Of a stretch of DNA of 64,000 bases, positions 1 through 13,697 are shown one piece after another. The translations under genes were made by a program, and so were the position numbers. Position 1 is the first letter of the stretch; every line of letters starts with the position of its first letter. The notes below the pieces were generated by a model. It saw only the letters and a program-made list of their open reading frames with translations. It searched no databases and was not told the DNA's origin. Location: positions 1 to 64,000 of the forward strand of contig JAGSPU010000064.1 of assembly GCA_019321725.1 (NCBI GenBank), written 5' to 3'. This stretch comes from Paulownia fortunei (taxonomy: Eukaryota; Streptophyta; Magnoliopsida; Lamiales; Paulowniaceae).

Positions 1-2301
1 AAGTATGCAATTAGAAAGATAACTTTGAGGACATTGAAGCTCCTTTTCTGGGGAATTTTGCTGCAAGGTATTGATCAGTATGTTTTTCTTTCTTATATAA
101 GTAGTTCTCCTTAATCCTTGTGGTTTGCTCAAACTAGGTATCTCTTTCAGAACTAATTTGACTGCCTGCAATGAATGGCCATGCAACTTAGAACAGGGAT
201 TATCTTGCTTATATAAAAGGGTTATCTGTTATTGGAGTCAAAAGTAACATCAGAATCTAAAAGCATGTTCAATCTTTTAGCTGCAAAGTAGAAACAAAAT
301 TTACAATGACTTTCTGGCATGTTTTAGTTATCAATTTGCATATTTGCAGGAGGATATTCTCATGCACCAGATGAATTAGCTTATGGAGTTGATATGAAGC
401 GAATCCGGTGGTGTGGCATTCTCCAGGTGAGAAGCCTTTTTCTTCTTTCCAAAATTTTGGGCAAAAACTGAGGTATTTTATGAGAAATAAACAAGAATTG
501 AACTCTGACTCTCTGCCTGATATCATTTCTTGTGGATATGCAAACAGAGAATAGCTTTGGTATACTTTGTTGTGGCTTTAATAGAAACTCTGACCACCAA
601 GCTCAGACCAACCAATCTAAACCCTGGTCATTTCTCAATTTTCACTGCCTATAAATGGCAATGGTAAGCCACTTTTTCAATGTATCCCTTACCTTTCAGG
701 CCAATTTTTTTAAATTTGCTTTGTATTTCATTTAGTCATTGAACAAGCATGAAAATAAATTGTGGTTTTCAGGATCGGCGGGTTTGTTGCATTTGTAATC
801 TACATGGTCACAACATTCTCTCTTTATGTACCTGACTGGAGTTTCGTGGTCTACCACCATGACAAACCTGAAAGATACACTGTAATAAGCAACAGTTTTT
901 ACTAGAGCAGTAACATTTTGTTAGCATAAGAGACTGAACATGAACTTACAGGTAAAATGTGGGATGAGAGGACATTTAGGACCTGCATGCAATGCAGTTG
1001 GTTATGTGGATAGACAAGCCTGGGGTATTAATCATCTGTACTCCCAACCAGTTTGGGCACGGTTAAGGGTCAGTTATAGATATTATTTTCAAGAGCTATC
1101 AAAGCTTAGTTCATTTCCCAAAAGTCTTGTGCTATCATTTTCATGATGTTCTGTTTCATGGCCGTACATTGGGCAATTTGCAGGCTTGCACTTTTAGTTC
1201 TCCAGGTTCTGGTCCATTTCGTAAGGATGCACCTAGCTGGTGTCGCGCTCCATTTGAACCTGAAGGCCTGTTGAGGTTTTGCTCTTTCACCTTGTAACTA
1301 CAATACTATTTCCCTCTGAATAAATCTTGAATTTGAGCGAGCTTAACATGGTTTGGATTTTGCCTCCAGCTCAATTTCAGCAATCATTTCTGGCACCATC
1401 GGAATTCACTATGGCCATGTATTGATCCATTTCAAGGTAAAATTCCTGGGTACAATCATAAGTTCAAAGTGTTTATACATTAAACATTTCAGATCAGCGA
1501 GTATGATGGATCAAATTATGGATGGTTGACAATAAAAATGTCTGTGCCTTGTAGGGTCATGCCGAAAGGCTCAAGCAATGGGTATCTATGGCGCTTGTTT
1601 TACTAATAGTAGCCTTCATTCTTCATTTTACAGATGGTGAGTCCTGCTCTGATCTCCTAACAAAACTAAACTTTTTCCATTGAAAGAATCACATCGAAGA
1701 AACTAATATGCATATTTACGTATTTCAGCTATTCCCATCAACAAGCAGCTCTATAGTTTCAGCTATGTTTGTTTCACTGCTGGTGCAGCAGGCATTGTAT
1801 TCTCTTGCTTCTACATATTGGTAAACGACACCCACCCACCCCATCCCCTCATCCCTTATGAAACCACTCTCTCTCACTTTCTCACACACAAAAATCAAGT
1901 AAAAATACTTCTGGTGCATGTGCAGATAGATGTTTGGGGAATACGCACGCCATTCTTGTTCTTGGAATGGATAGGGATGAATGCAATGCTGGTTTTCGTT
2001 ATGGCGGCTGAGGGAATCTTTGCAGCATTCATAAATGGATGGTATTTCAAGAATCCAGATAACAATCTGGTAAGTGCCACTGGTGAGACATTTCATTATA
2101 AATCTGATTTATTCCACATTGCATGCTCAAAATCCTTTTTTGTGTTATTTTCAGGTGAACTGGATTCAGCAGCATGTTTTTATTGATGTGTGGAAATCTG
2201 AGAGACTAGGGACTCTATTGTATGTAATATTTGCTGAAATCACCTTCTGGGCAGTGGTTTCTGGCATCTTGCACAAACTTGGCATCTACTGGAAATTGTA
2301 A
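1..2301 (+). CDS. Heparan-alpha-glucosaminide N-acetyltransferase-like membrane protein (5' end outside window)
   Basis: This is a multi-pass membrane protein of the HGSNAT/YeiB-like acyltransferase family. Animal HGSNAT moves acetyl from acetyl-CoA onto heparan sulfate in the lysosome; the plant substrate is unknown to me. Coding exons read from the sequence are 1-67, 350-426, 548-663, 773-881, 952-1068, 1184-1275, 1370-1436, 1555-1636, 1729-1820, 1926-2069 and 2155-2301. All introns are GT-AG, the phases join cleanly, and 369 codons plus TAA are present. Family stretches seen include TLKLLFWGILLQGGYSHAPD, KCGMRGHLGPACNAVGYVDR, EGLLSSISAI, GTIGIHYGHVLIHFKGH and LEWIGMNAMLVFVMAA, ending LGIYWKL. 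Several hydrophobic membrane segments are obvious. The reading frame is open at base 1, so the N-terminal part lies to the left, including the region that should hold the lumenal histidine. Family assignment is firm; the enzymatic role is inferred only from the family name. Confidence 0.93.
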
Positions 2302-4252
2302 GGGGCAAGCTCCAGCATGGTAAATGACAAAAAAGAAGCAAACACTGTTTCTAGGATCATTTACAAGGTATACATAAATGAATCACCTAGGATTTTTTGG
2401 ACCTTTTGTCTGTTTGTACCTTCTAGTTGTGAATTGCAATAGTGCTTCAAAGTTTAAGTCTTAGTTCTGTATACTGTTTGTGTATATGCTGTACTGAAAT
2501 TGTAATTTGGCGTTCTGCTCGTATAAGCTACATTTACATAATTAACTTCCTAGTCTACTACTATTGCAAGTAGTGTTTTTTTAATAATATTTTTTTAAGT
2601 AAAATAACTAAAATCATGTGAAAGTAAACACGAGTTTTCGTATTATATATGCATGTCAAATATTTTTTTTTTTTAAATTATTTTCCTTATATATTGTTGG
2701 CAGTACGCTTATGTTGCTTTATAAGTATCTTTTGTTAGAAGTTTTATTATAATATAATTGTTAAAAGCTTAAAAGGATGACAAACGCAAGAAAAATTTAG
2801 TTGCTAATTGCTTAAAATGCCAGGTGTCAAAATGCGACCCTGTAAAAAGTGAAAAGAAATACAAGGGTTGCTCTACGAAAAGTTCAAGCTAGCATCAACC
2901 ATTTTAGTAAATAATGAGTTTTATGCTCCGTTTTAATTATGGGATTTGAGAGAGATCCGAAAAGAAAATGGTATAAAAAAATATTTTACTTTCACTGATT
3001 TTTCGAGGAAAAATGTGAAGGAAAAGTTTAGATGAATAATAATGAATAAGAGGCATCAAGTATGAAACTTCTTTTTCTGACCTTGGACTTGTATTATAGT
3101 AGAATGCCAACAATATTAAACCCGGAATGGAGCATACATGTCAAATGCAAAGACAGAAGTTTGATCAGACAAATATGGGCCACTCGGGCGGTTTTAAGTA
3201 ACAAGGATCCATTAGGGGCCCAAATCCGTCGAGCCGCCGCGCACTCGGGTTGCACCCAAAAGTTTAGATAAAAGAAATATAAGGAATGCTTCGGCCTTTG
3301 AAATTTTCCTTTTTTTTTTTATTTTACATATTTATGTCTTTATCTCCCTAATTGTTTTATTTTTTTTATAGAAATCTTTTGCCCTTTTATTTTGAGTAGG
3401 GTGGGGTTGGCATCAATGTCTGATGAGTATAAAGTACAGTTGTTTGTAGAACCTGCAGCCTGCTGGTTCACATCATGCTTTTATTTACAAATTTATGACC
3501 AGTTACAAGTGGAAAACACTGTTGATCTGGCCTAAAAATATCTTCAAGCTGACGCGCATTAAATGTTGTACCTTTTTGCCATTCTCATGAGTAATGAGAG
3601 TCTCCATAAACACTTGTTTGTATGCACACGTGGTATTCTAGGATGCTTGAAAAATTCTTTTTCTAACTAAGCTCCAGATCGATGATATCCATAAGATAAA
3701 TCGCTGAAAAAGATGCAAGATATTTTTCAGAGACAGGACAAACGAAGTTTCTGAATCTAAACAAAGGATGCCAACAGAAAATCTTTGTCCATAAAATTGA
3801 AATAACATGTCCCTTAGATATTATGGTCATCAGCAAAATATCCAGTACAAAAGTCATGATTCTAGCAACTCTCCATCAGTACATCTGAAGCCTAATATTT
3901 TCCCATCATCTAGCATAAGATGTTACGATAAAACAGAATATAAACAGGTGTCGTCGATAAGACGTCTTGTATGCTAAAAGCCCTACAATGCTGCGTTATA
4001 GATGCATCAGTATTCTAGCCAACTGCCAGTATTCAAGATTAACACTGCCGTAGGGGTTTAACAACCTTTTCATAACCTCATACATAGTCACTTGTTTTAA
4101 ACCAAAAGCTGAGACAGACCTGTAAAGCTAAGCTTTTATAATGTACATACACATTGTAAAATATATACATATTGTAGCAGCTGATGTAGAGTGAAGGATA
4201 CAGGCATCGAGCAGCCCATTGCAGCCAAGCAGAGTAGAACATCCCAAAATTA
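2302..4252. other. Convergent intergenic region with 3'UTRs
   Basis: This lies between two genes that converge, so it should hold only two 3'UTRs and spacer. The first 200 bases or so look like the 3'UTR of the acetyltransferase-like gene. From about 2560 the sequence is AT-rich spacer. A short GC-rich patch at about 3170-3260 stands out and has no assigned role. No coding region is supportable; the short open frame at 3062-3271 matches no family I recognise. Confidence 0.6.
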
Positions 4253-7200
4253 TTACTCCCAACTCTTTAACATCTTCCAAACAGTCTCCTCTATCTTTTT
4301 ATTTGGAACAGGGCTACCGTCCCCTTCATCAAGTAAAACTCTGTAAACTTCCCACTCCCGATCTCCAATCATGTACCTCCCGATTTCAGCCTGTAAAGAC
4401 AGCAAGATCAGACCGACAATGATTTGAAGTCAGAGTCAGAAGGGACTCTTATAAAATAATGAAGATGATCAATTACATACTGATAAGATGCATCCTTAGA
4501 TATAAAAGGACGAAACAAGCTTATTAAAAATATACTTTCAACTAAAACATACTGAGGAATGCCAATTGAGAAGTACCGAAAAGATTGGTGTATTGAGCAT
4601 CTTGAGAGCTAGGGTTATGTCATAGAAAACCAGGGGACGACCCTTGCCGGATAATTCGACAGGATTTGCGACTAGCAGTTCGTTATCAGGTCCACGGCTG
4701 ATCAATGATACTCTGAGAGGACGACTTAGTTCCATCTGAAGACGAGAGCGCAATGCATTCTGTTTGCTGGGGTCAACTATCTTCTTACCGTCTGCTTGCA
4801 TGATAAATAAGTCCATCTCACATTCTGTTTTCCCTTTTGTGGTGAAGCGTCCATAAGAAATCTGGTTAACCATGAGGCTGAGGGTTAACTGTCAGCAAAT
4901 CAGGTAGCACAAATTTAGACACTAGAATCATGTACCTCAGTACCTGGATGTTATAATCCTTCAAAGTTCGCATAACATCATATAAGAGACCTTTATGATC
5001 CTGGCAAACAATTTGGACAAGAGTGTGAGAAGGACTCAACAAGTTATCCATCGTGATGGATGGGCATTTAAAGGCGATGGAGTCATCTTGGTGTTCATCA
5101 AGCAACTCTATATTGAACATGCCTTCAGTAATTGCATCAGAAAGAAATGAGGGTCCCTGAGAACAGGCAGTAATTTCAGGAACCACCATTTCTATGTCAC
5201 AGCTGATCATGGCATCCCCAAGAACAGCTTTTAAATGGTCATATGTGTCCTCCTTTCTCTTCTTTGTATGTAAAAGTTCCCTGATAAGACCATTGAAAGG
5301 CACAGTAAGTTCTTGAACTGAATACATGATCAAATTTGAAGATAATTACGGAAAAAGTGAAGGGAGCTAACAACTAAGAGTAAGAATAACAAAATCTTTT
5401 ATTTTTATTTTTAATTAGGATAGTCAATTATTTACTTATAACTTTTTTTGGTAGGGTATTCAGTGGTAATTAGCTTGCTTGTAATACTTTAGCATTATCA
5501 CAACTTTTTCTAAAGAAATGAAGGATCAGAAATAATGATTCTCAGGTTGACAGATAAATAAGAAGTGCTTCCTCTTACAAGACACTTCTAATCAAACTTT
5601 TATATTCTCACTGAAAAGAAAAGAGTAAATAAAAAGATAATAATTTGGGTCACTCATCATTGTCATTTCACTACTGCTTAACATAATAGCTAAACCAAAG
5701 AGAGAAGCATCAGCAAGATGTTAATGAAAGAAAAAATGGAGTAGCCTAATATGTGAAGAATGATTGAAAGAAAATTCAACTATATAACCAATTGAGAAGG
5801 CATGATTGGAAAATATTTTCTAAAGTTATAAAACTCTGGAGCAATAGAGTGAGAACCAGAAAAAACTTTACTTCCTACAAATCAGTAAAGAATGCAAAAC
5901 CTTGTGTCAGTTACGAAGAAGAGATCCATCACTTTCCCTTCTGGAGTTGTCGATACCTTTACTCTCTTTATCGTTAGCTCAAGCTCGCAAAGAACCTCCG
6001 TAACATCTGCCAAAAAATTTCTCCAAATTTCAACATGGATCTAACCCAGTATCCTTCTTGGACGAGATACCTTAGTATCCAACAATATGGCAGAACTAGT
6101 GGCAGAAATTGTATATATTAATACACCAAACAGCTGAAGAGAAGAGAAGCAAACATAAAGAGAATATCACATAGCTTTGGCATGTCTGACAGTCTGAGAA
6201 GAACAAAGGTTGCAAAAAGCAGTAGCAATCGAACTTCAAAACTAAAAATTTCCAAATGATAGAACAGGATTCTGCTTTCTTTTTCCTCTTGAAATTACAA
6301 TCAGCAAAATTATGAAGTTGATATTTAGAATTCCTAATTGCAAATAGCGTGCGACAAATGGCAGTATCAGCAAGACACTTCAAGTTTGCAGAATATAGAA
6401 TTTACCATGCAAAAGGCCTCTTCGGTCATGGCAACAGAACTTCAAGAGGAAGACATCAGGAGGCTTGGGGGGTCGCAACTCATCCCTGTAATACGAAATT
6501 CCAGAAGCCAAGGAACAAGAAGGACATGCCCCCATCAATCTCTTCTTCAGCAAACCCCATCGTGTACTCGGTTTGCCTAGAACCCAGAACACTATGTAGC
6601 ACCATTTTCCATCGGTAGATACATCTTCAATCACACCATTTGATAAAAAGGACAAAAAAATATAACAGTAATTAGAAAACTCACCATCTATTACATAACA
6701 AGGAATTTGAGAGAGAACAGCTTCGAACACCACGTGTGAATTTCAATTCTCGAAAGCATTTTCACAATATAATGGAAGAGAATGAAAAAACTAAACAAAA
6801 TATCCTAGTCGAGCCCCTCCCCCAACCCACCAAAAGAGAGACAGAGATCCCAGCAGAAATTCTTGTATTGTTGAAATCATAATTATATTCGGTAGTATAA
6901 TTCGGAATATGTCAATTAGTCTATCCACCAACCAATATAGAGTTACCAAGAAGCAAGGCAATCACTGGAAGAATTTCAAATTGACCCTTTCATAACATGC
7001 AGCAGAATTCTTCAGAACCCAGTAGTAAATTCCATAGATAAACAAATAGATATTTGGCACACTGCTGCCCAAATGTTTCAGCCCCTGTATAATCTGAATG
7101 TAACAGAAACGCACAATTTGCTTACATGCTACACCGAAAAATTAATTCATGCACAAAAAACACATACCAGTTCTGACAACAGTGAGTCCAAAGAAGAGAA

Positions 7201-7321
7201 TTATGCGGCAAAGATCAGAACCCAAACCAGTCTTGTCAGGACAATTTACAGTGATTACACTATGCTCCTCTTCTTTCTCCGACTGCCTAATTATCACCGC
7301 ATCATCAAACAGTATGCCCAT
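4253..7321 (-). CDS. ACT domain-containing protein of the ACR9/ACR10 type
   Basis: This is a plant ACT-domain-repeat (ACR) protein, a presumed amino-acid sensor or regulator with no attached enzyme domain. Exons in transcript order are 7321-7168, 6624-6406, 6006-5901, 5280-4944, 4861-4577 and 4390-4253. They sum to 1239 nt, giving 412 aa, close to the roughly 411 aa I recall for Arabidopsis ACR9. The first ACT domain starts near residue 21 (SVITVNCPDKTGLGSDLCRI), the second contains FLLKFCCHDRRGLLHDVTEV, and the third contains LVQIVCQDHKGLLYDVMRTL. The C-terminal region has ELLVANPVELSGKGRP and ends KMLKSWE. An in-frame ATG 13 codons upstream (7360) exists; I prefer 7321 because family members begin MGI/MGV and the length then matches. 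ACR9 and ACR10 cannot be separated by eye; the neighbours favour ACR10. Confidence 0.95.
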
Positions 7322-10300
7322 CTCTTCCACCTCTTTTACCTTTATTTCTTCAATTTTCAACCAAAAAGATTGAATCTTTCCCTAAGCATATACAAAAATA
7401 AAGCAAAAGAACCAACTGCGTAGCTCTTTCAATTCTCAACCACCATATGCAAAAAAATTCCTCCCTTTACAACAAAAAACAAAATTGGGCTTGTTCTTTT
7501 AAGGAGTAGAAATCTTTGGCTGGTATTTTACATTTATCTTTGCCATATATATTTACGGCAAGGGAAGGGTTGGGGGATAGTAGTTTTCACTGACAAAATA
7601 TGTGTTATGCAAAGCTGGTATTACTAATTTTTATCCATTTTTTTTTTTTTAAAGAACAAGGCTGGTATTGCTAGTAAATCACTTGTGCCTGTTCTTGAAT
7701 TTTTTTGGTTGGTTAAAAGGCCCAGAACCGGGGGTGGTGTACCCATTGTAGGTGTAGTTGGCGAGGTGGTGTTTCATCAGTCTATTTTTAATGATAGTGA
7801 CGCCTCGTGAGAACCGTGATATATCATGCTTTTAAAGATTTTGGCATGCCTTTTTTCAGCGTCTAAAGAAACTACTTTTTAAGTTAACTTTTAAGGCTTC
7901 AACCACTAATTTTACATTTTCATGATATGTCAATTTCTTCCAAAAAGAAGAGCATTTAGTAGAAATTTATAGAATAATGAATCCTTGACAATCATATCTC
8001 CGAAGAATTGGTGAGATTTGTGCATATAATATTATTTTTATTATTATGTATAAAATTAAATTTTAACATTCCAAAATTATGTTTGAATAGTTTGATATTA
8101 ACATCATATTCACAATTATGTGAACTATAAATTATTAGTACAAAAAACTATCAACTTTTAGGAGTCAACACTTTACTCTTATTGTCTTACAAATTTTGAC
8201 GTGAACAAAATTTTCCAAACTTGTTTTTGTCTACTTTATCTTTATTAACCTGAAAACAAAAATAGCATACGATATTTGATTTTTGATTTAAAAAATTTTC
8301 AACTCTGTTAAACATTTGAGTCTTATTATTTTTATTTATCATGTATATTATAATTTTTTTCTTAAATTTGTTAACCTACTCATGGAAAATTAACCTTATT
8401 AATGTAGATTTTATTATATTTTTGTCACTCGTCTTTTTTTCTGAACAAGCAAAATTAAAAGGTATGAATTATTGATCTTAGATCTCGCACTAATATTTGA
8501 TATGGCGTTTGGAAATAGTCGATGTACTAAAATTTCAATTTGAATAAAATTTTAGAATATTGCCTTGCAACCAATATCTCGTTTACGGAGAACTTGGAAG
8601 TTACACGAGAGAAGCAACTCGCGACTCATCCTCTCAGCCGCCACCACGTGTCTCATTTCTGGATGCTCCCGCAAGCGAGTCACGTGCTTCTCTTCTATCA
8701 CCATTCCAAATGAAATGAGACTAGACCTCAAATCTTAATTAATCAAATTGCACGTCTGTTATCAGACAAGTTATCAGCTATGGAATTATTGTGCAATATG
8801 AATTTCACTTAGGTATAATTCAAACCAAGTATGATAGTGATTTGGGAGACATCCTTATCTTTAGTTAGGTTCGGATTAATATTAAATTTAGGCATTTAAT
8901 TTCAAAAAAAAATATGCAGTATTTATTTGGGTGGTTTTCAACTAAACTTGATCTATATTTAAGTTGGTTCACGTCAAGAAGTCAATATGACTAAAATACG
9001 AAGTGAATTGCAATATAAAAATTATTTTATAATAAATAAGCACTGAGCTATTTATATTGATTGATTCATATAAATTGTAAATTATAAAATCCAAATATCT
9101 CAATTTTATCAATTTTGTAATCTTATCACATCCAAATATCATTAATCGTTTAAAATTTTTGGTCGACTTGACACAGAGGTTTTCATATAAAAAAGGCGCA
9201 TATCTTGGAGAAAATTTAAATGTTTTGATCTTTTCAAAGATAAAATGGTAATTTCAATTATTTCCCATGTCATATAGTAAGAGGTAAACACTTAAGAGTT
9301 AAAAAAAAAAAAACTGCTTCGTTAAGGGGTAAAGATAATATGAGATCCAAAATCCATTAAAACAATTAGCACCATGTCTATATACGTATAAAAAATGATA
9401 AGAAAAATAATGTAGCGTGTACATATTTTCAATTACACAATACTAATGCTCAAACCAAAAATTCCTAATTCTTTACAAGGGCTCGAGACAATACAAATTT
9501 CAATAAAAGCGAAATTAAAATATTGCAACTCTACGAACCCAAACTTATAGACCAGAAATAAATATTAATTGCACTAAAACTGCAAGACAGCAGTATATAT
9601 GTACACATAATAATTGTTGTAAAGTTAATTGTCGAAGCACATACAAGAATGAGCTAAGGTTGTATAATGCCATTAGTCGGTTGTCATAAAAACACTACCA
9701 TTATTCCCTACCAATCATTTTCAATTTTTACTTAGGAAATTGGAATGATGGGATCTGAATGTTTGGATAGAGTTTGGAATATTAATGGATGTGAATATTC
9801 AACTTGGACTTTAGCCGATGTTTCTTTAATATGGTGCGCAACTAGGCATCACTGTTTTCTTTCTTTTCCACGCCGATTAAAAAATGTGCATAAAAAACGT
9901 GTAGCAGTTATCAAGCCAAACATATTTTAATAATTAAATTGGAACTATGCAAAAAGGCGTAGCTATATATTAATTGGATTTTAAAGATTCACTTTGTCGA
10001 TTCATCTCCTGACTCTAGTTGTGTCGTTCAAACTTGCCTATTCTCCCCAGCCCATAAAAATATATTACTTTTTTTATTTTTATGAAATAAGAAAATTAAT
10101 TTGTATGCATCTCTTTTAAAGTCATCCTTTCAGTCGCCACAACTTGAAAAATATAGAAAAAAATAAATAATTTAATTTTTGAACTCTAAATTCTAATAAA
10201 GAGTACTGTTCTTTTGATAACCACATGATCATCATTTCGTAAAACTAGTATTTCAAATAGTAAAAATAAAATAAAAAAATCAAATTGATTGATTAAGACC

Positions 10301-13300
10301 TGAACGATCAGCACTATCAGTAGAAAAAAAAACAAAATTACACAGAAAACTTTGCATTTTAGTACTACTAGTTTTGAGAAGACAATGAACAGCTTAGCAC
10401 TGAACTGGATCAGAAAGTCTTGTCCCCATTCACCTCTTTTCAAGCACATCTGATACTGCAATCTAGATTATTGATAAATCATCATTAAGTACTAATAAAG
10501 TCATTATAGCCCAATTGTTAAAAAGTACTCGATTTAAGATTTTTTAACGATATTGGTGATAAATCTTTTCATTAATTACTTTCAAATAAATTAACTATTT
10601 TTTATTAATTACACTTGATTAAGTAATTAATTAACGCGTCGATCGTACCAACCAAACAAGATAATTTTGGACTGAGATAACATTAATCTTCTGGCTATAC
10701 TACAATTTGATGTAGCTTCAACATATAATCATTTCTACCCAACAATTTACTGCAAGATTAGGATTAAAAACTGTTTTCGTCTTTTCCTCTGATGTTTTTG
10801 TTTTTTCACTGACAAGACCCCAACCCAGCTACGGAAAAAGTTGAAAACGATAACAGGACTAAGGTGAATTATTGTACCAAAAAAAACAGGCCCTGTCTCA
10901 GAAATGTGTAGCAATCCTGATTATAGTATTGGTACCACGTATCACATCAATGGTGATTTTTTCATACGAACAAGTCAATAAAATAATTATGTGGACTGCA
11001 TACGATAAGGACTCGCCACATGGAAAAACAGAGACACACTGTGAAAATATATGCAAATTCTAATTATGTTTTCGTAATTGCTGTTTAGTGATGGCCACTT
11101 TTTGTCCACTTACTTAAAGATTTGGACAATGGCCCTCCACAAGATTCTCAAATGTTGCTTTTATCTCCAAACCGTTGGAAATATGTTTCTTTAAAGGAAA
11201 TTATCTGGTACCTGTGCTGCTAAACACTGATGCATGTTTCAATTTTTTTTAGTTGAAATTCACAAATTTTCGATTATTGAAATTGATGTGGTATTAATTC
11301 TTTTTTATATAAATAATAATATATTTAAAGCCTATATAAAACAAACTAGTATCAAGATATACTTTCGATGGGACTCTAGCCTGCTGGAAGGATCAACATA
11401 AATGCTTAGTCACCAGCTTATTCCAATAAAAAATCAAAATCTTACAAAAGCTACTCGTCAGACTTCACGCTTTACACGTACACGCGTACACGTTAATTAT
11501 ATATAATTAATATTTAATATAATTAAAAAATATTTTATATATTTAATATATATTTTTGAAATAAAATATTAAATTAAAATAAAAAAATCGATATAATCCT
11601 CCTATTTTCACCGAGAAGCCACATTAGAAGCTAATATAGTAACACGACATTTAAGAGTTAAGACCAGGAACCGCATTAACATCCAAAAGATGAAATTCCG
11701 TGGGCTAGAGCAAATGAAAATGATAAGCACCCACTTGATCCAAAACTGTCCCACAGAAAAATATACAAGAGAAAAATATCCTGAATTGTAATTAAATTAA
11801 TCTAATCCATAATAATAGTGGCCAATTGGGAATAATTAATTAGATTCCATGCACGTGCTTATTGGATGGATTTCTTTGTCGGTTGGCATAATCTGACAAG
11901 TTGGGGGATGACAGCAACCTATATTCTTAATATTTAAAAACTAAGAACATTTTAATTTTGGTCTTCTACGGTACATTGCATCCATTGATATAATAACATA
12001 TAGTCAAATTGAATGTCCAGTTAACTGAAATACCAAATTAATTATTTAATCTTTGACTAATTTATGATTTTAAATTTTTGACAAAATTTTAATATTATAA
12101 AACATTTAAATTTTTACTAGTTATGTTTTTTACTGCTAACATCTTTAAAAAAAAAAAAAACCTATGTTATTATATAGTATATTCATCAAAATAATCAAAT
12201 TGATTGGTGAATAGCGCCAACTAGACATCTAATTCTGGACGTAATTTCTGAAAACTTCATTTGAGATTTCGAATTTCAGAACCTTTTTTTAAAAAAAATT
12301 ATAATAGGGGCCGTGTTATTACAACAAAAAAGCTACCAAACTTGGGATGAATAGATCAAGGACTACCAGAATAGGGACCAAGTAGGAAATAATGAACATC
12401 AATGGGAAAACGACTGAATCTAGTGGGTTCTGAGTGGGAAGAAATATGGAAACCTCAGACAACAGTCAAAGATATTCTAGGTTCTCCACATATAAGTGAG
12501 GGACTCTTAGGATATTTTAAGTTTTATTTTATTTTTCTAATTTGACAATGATATTTGGCTCTATTTCACAAATTTTGAATTTTATTTTAATAATAAAAAC
12601 TTATACTTGCTCGTATTTTTGTTTTATATGCTTTTTGTGATATACTCGGAATATATACTTGAAGATAAATGTGCAACATGCATACTATAGGCCAAAATAA
12701 CAAGAAGAGGAACAATAAGAAAATCTAAAAACCCACAGTATATCACTATCATCCACATGGTGATCCTAAGTCCCAAAGTAATTATTTGCAAAGGTTCCCA
12801 GAATGAATAGATTCACTGGTTAATAAAATCTGGAATGCAAGAGAGCTGTGTAATAGATATTTTGACAAATACAGTTGGCAGTATATCAGATTTGGGTCGG
12901 GTTTACAAAAATCCCAACCCTGTACTCAGACCCACCTAAAAATTCATAAAATCCATTTTATAATTTTAAAAATATATATTTTTAAACAATAATACTACTA
13001 TAACTTTTTTTTAAAATATTTTTTAAATAATAATATCATACAAATGTATATTAGAATAAATTTTAAAAAAATAAAGAAATTAAATGAATAGGATTTGATC
13101 ATGAATGCTAAAAAAAGATTTTTTTTCTTCTTTTTTTCATTTTCTTTCACTTTAATTTTCCTACATCAATTGCAATGTAATTTAATTAGTCTCTCACAGC
13201 GTTAATTGTAAACGAATACACTACGATTAGTTACATGAACAAATTGGTAACATAGAGAGGTTAATTAACTGTGCAGAAAATTGAACCATGAACTCCATAC

Positions 13301-13697
13301 GTTCTTCTCAACTCTTTAGACCACAAAAGTTAGATATTTATATGTTCGTTAGTGCTTATTGCTTTCCAACTTTCCATAAAGATGAGTGAAAAGAAAACGG
13401 ATCCACACACTGTTCTATCCATTCAAGAGAAATTTCATTACTTAGCTTTCCCAACATACATGATTGGAAGATTACCATACAGAAATCATCCCATTATCAG
13501 AGTTCGAAAATCGCACCTTTTTGAACCACAAAAGAAATTTGCAACCCATTTCGGCAGTGACCAGCAAGTCCTACTATATAGAAACCCTGATATGAAATTG
13601 TAGAGTCAATTGAAGTACAAATTCACAATATCCAAAACAAACACTGAAATATATAATTTACCACTTTCTTGCAGTCATCCTCACAGGTGGCTTCAGT
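7322..13697. other. Gene-free AT-rich intergenic region
   Basis: The part next to 7321 should contain the 5'UTR and promoter of the ACR gene. The rest is AT-rich and repeat-like, for example a GGGTCGGGTTT-type stretch near 12893 of a kind common in old transposon debris. The only structured GC-richer spot is the G-box inverted repeat at 8608-8693. Open frames at 9745-9930, 10186-10461, 10872-11063 and 13352-13603 match nothing I recognise and look like chance. Confidence 0.55.
8608..8693. promoter_or_regulatory. Inverted repeat carrying two G-box (CACGTG) motifs
   Basis: CACGTG occurs at 8645-8650 and 8681-8686. The flanks form an inverted repeat: AGAGAAGCAACTCGC at 8608-8622 pairs with GCGAGT and TGCTTCTCT at 8675-8693, where the right arm is split by a 4-base CACG insertion that creates the second G-box. 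G-boxes bind bZIP and bHLH factors in plants. It lies 1.3 kb upstream of the ACR start codon, so a distal promoter role for that gene is possible but unproven; it may also be a transposon relic. Confidence 0.4.

Noticed and set aside
3418..3470. CTGATGA, considered as a C/D snoRNA C box
   Set aside because: The first base is wrong for a C box and no D box with terminal stem lies at a suitable distance.
9745..9930. 61-codon open frame in the ACR-CDC25 intergenic tract
   Set aside because: No recognisable motif, no neighbouring exon that extends it, and AT-rich surroundings.
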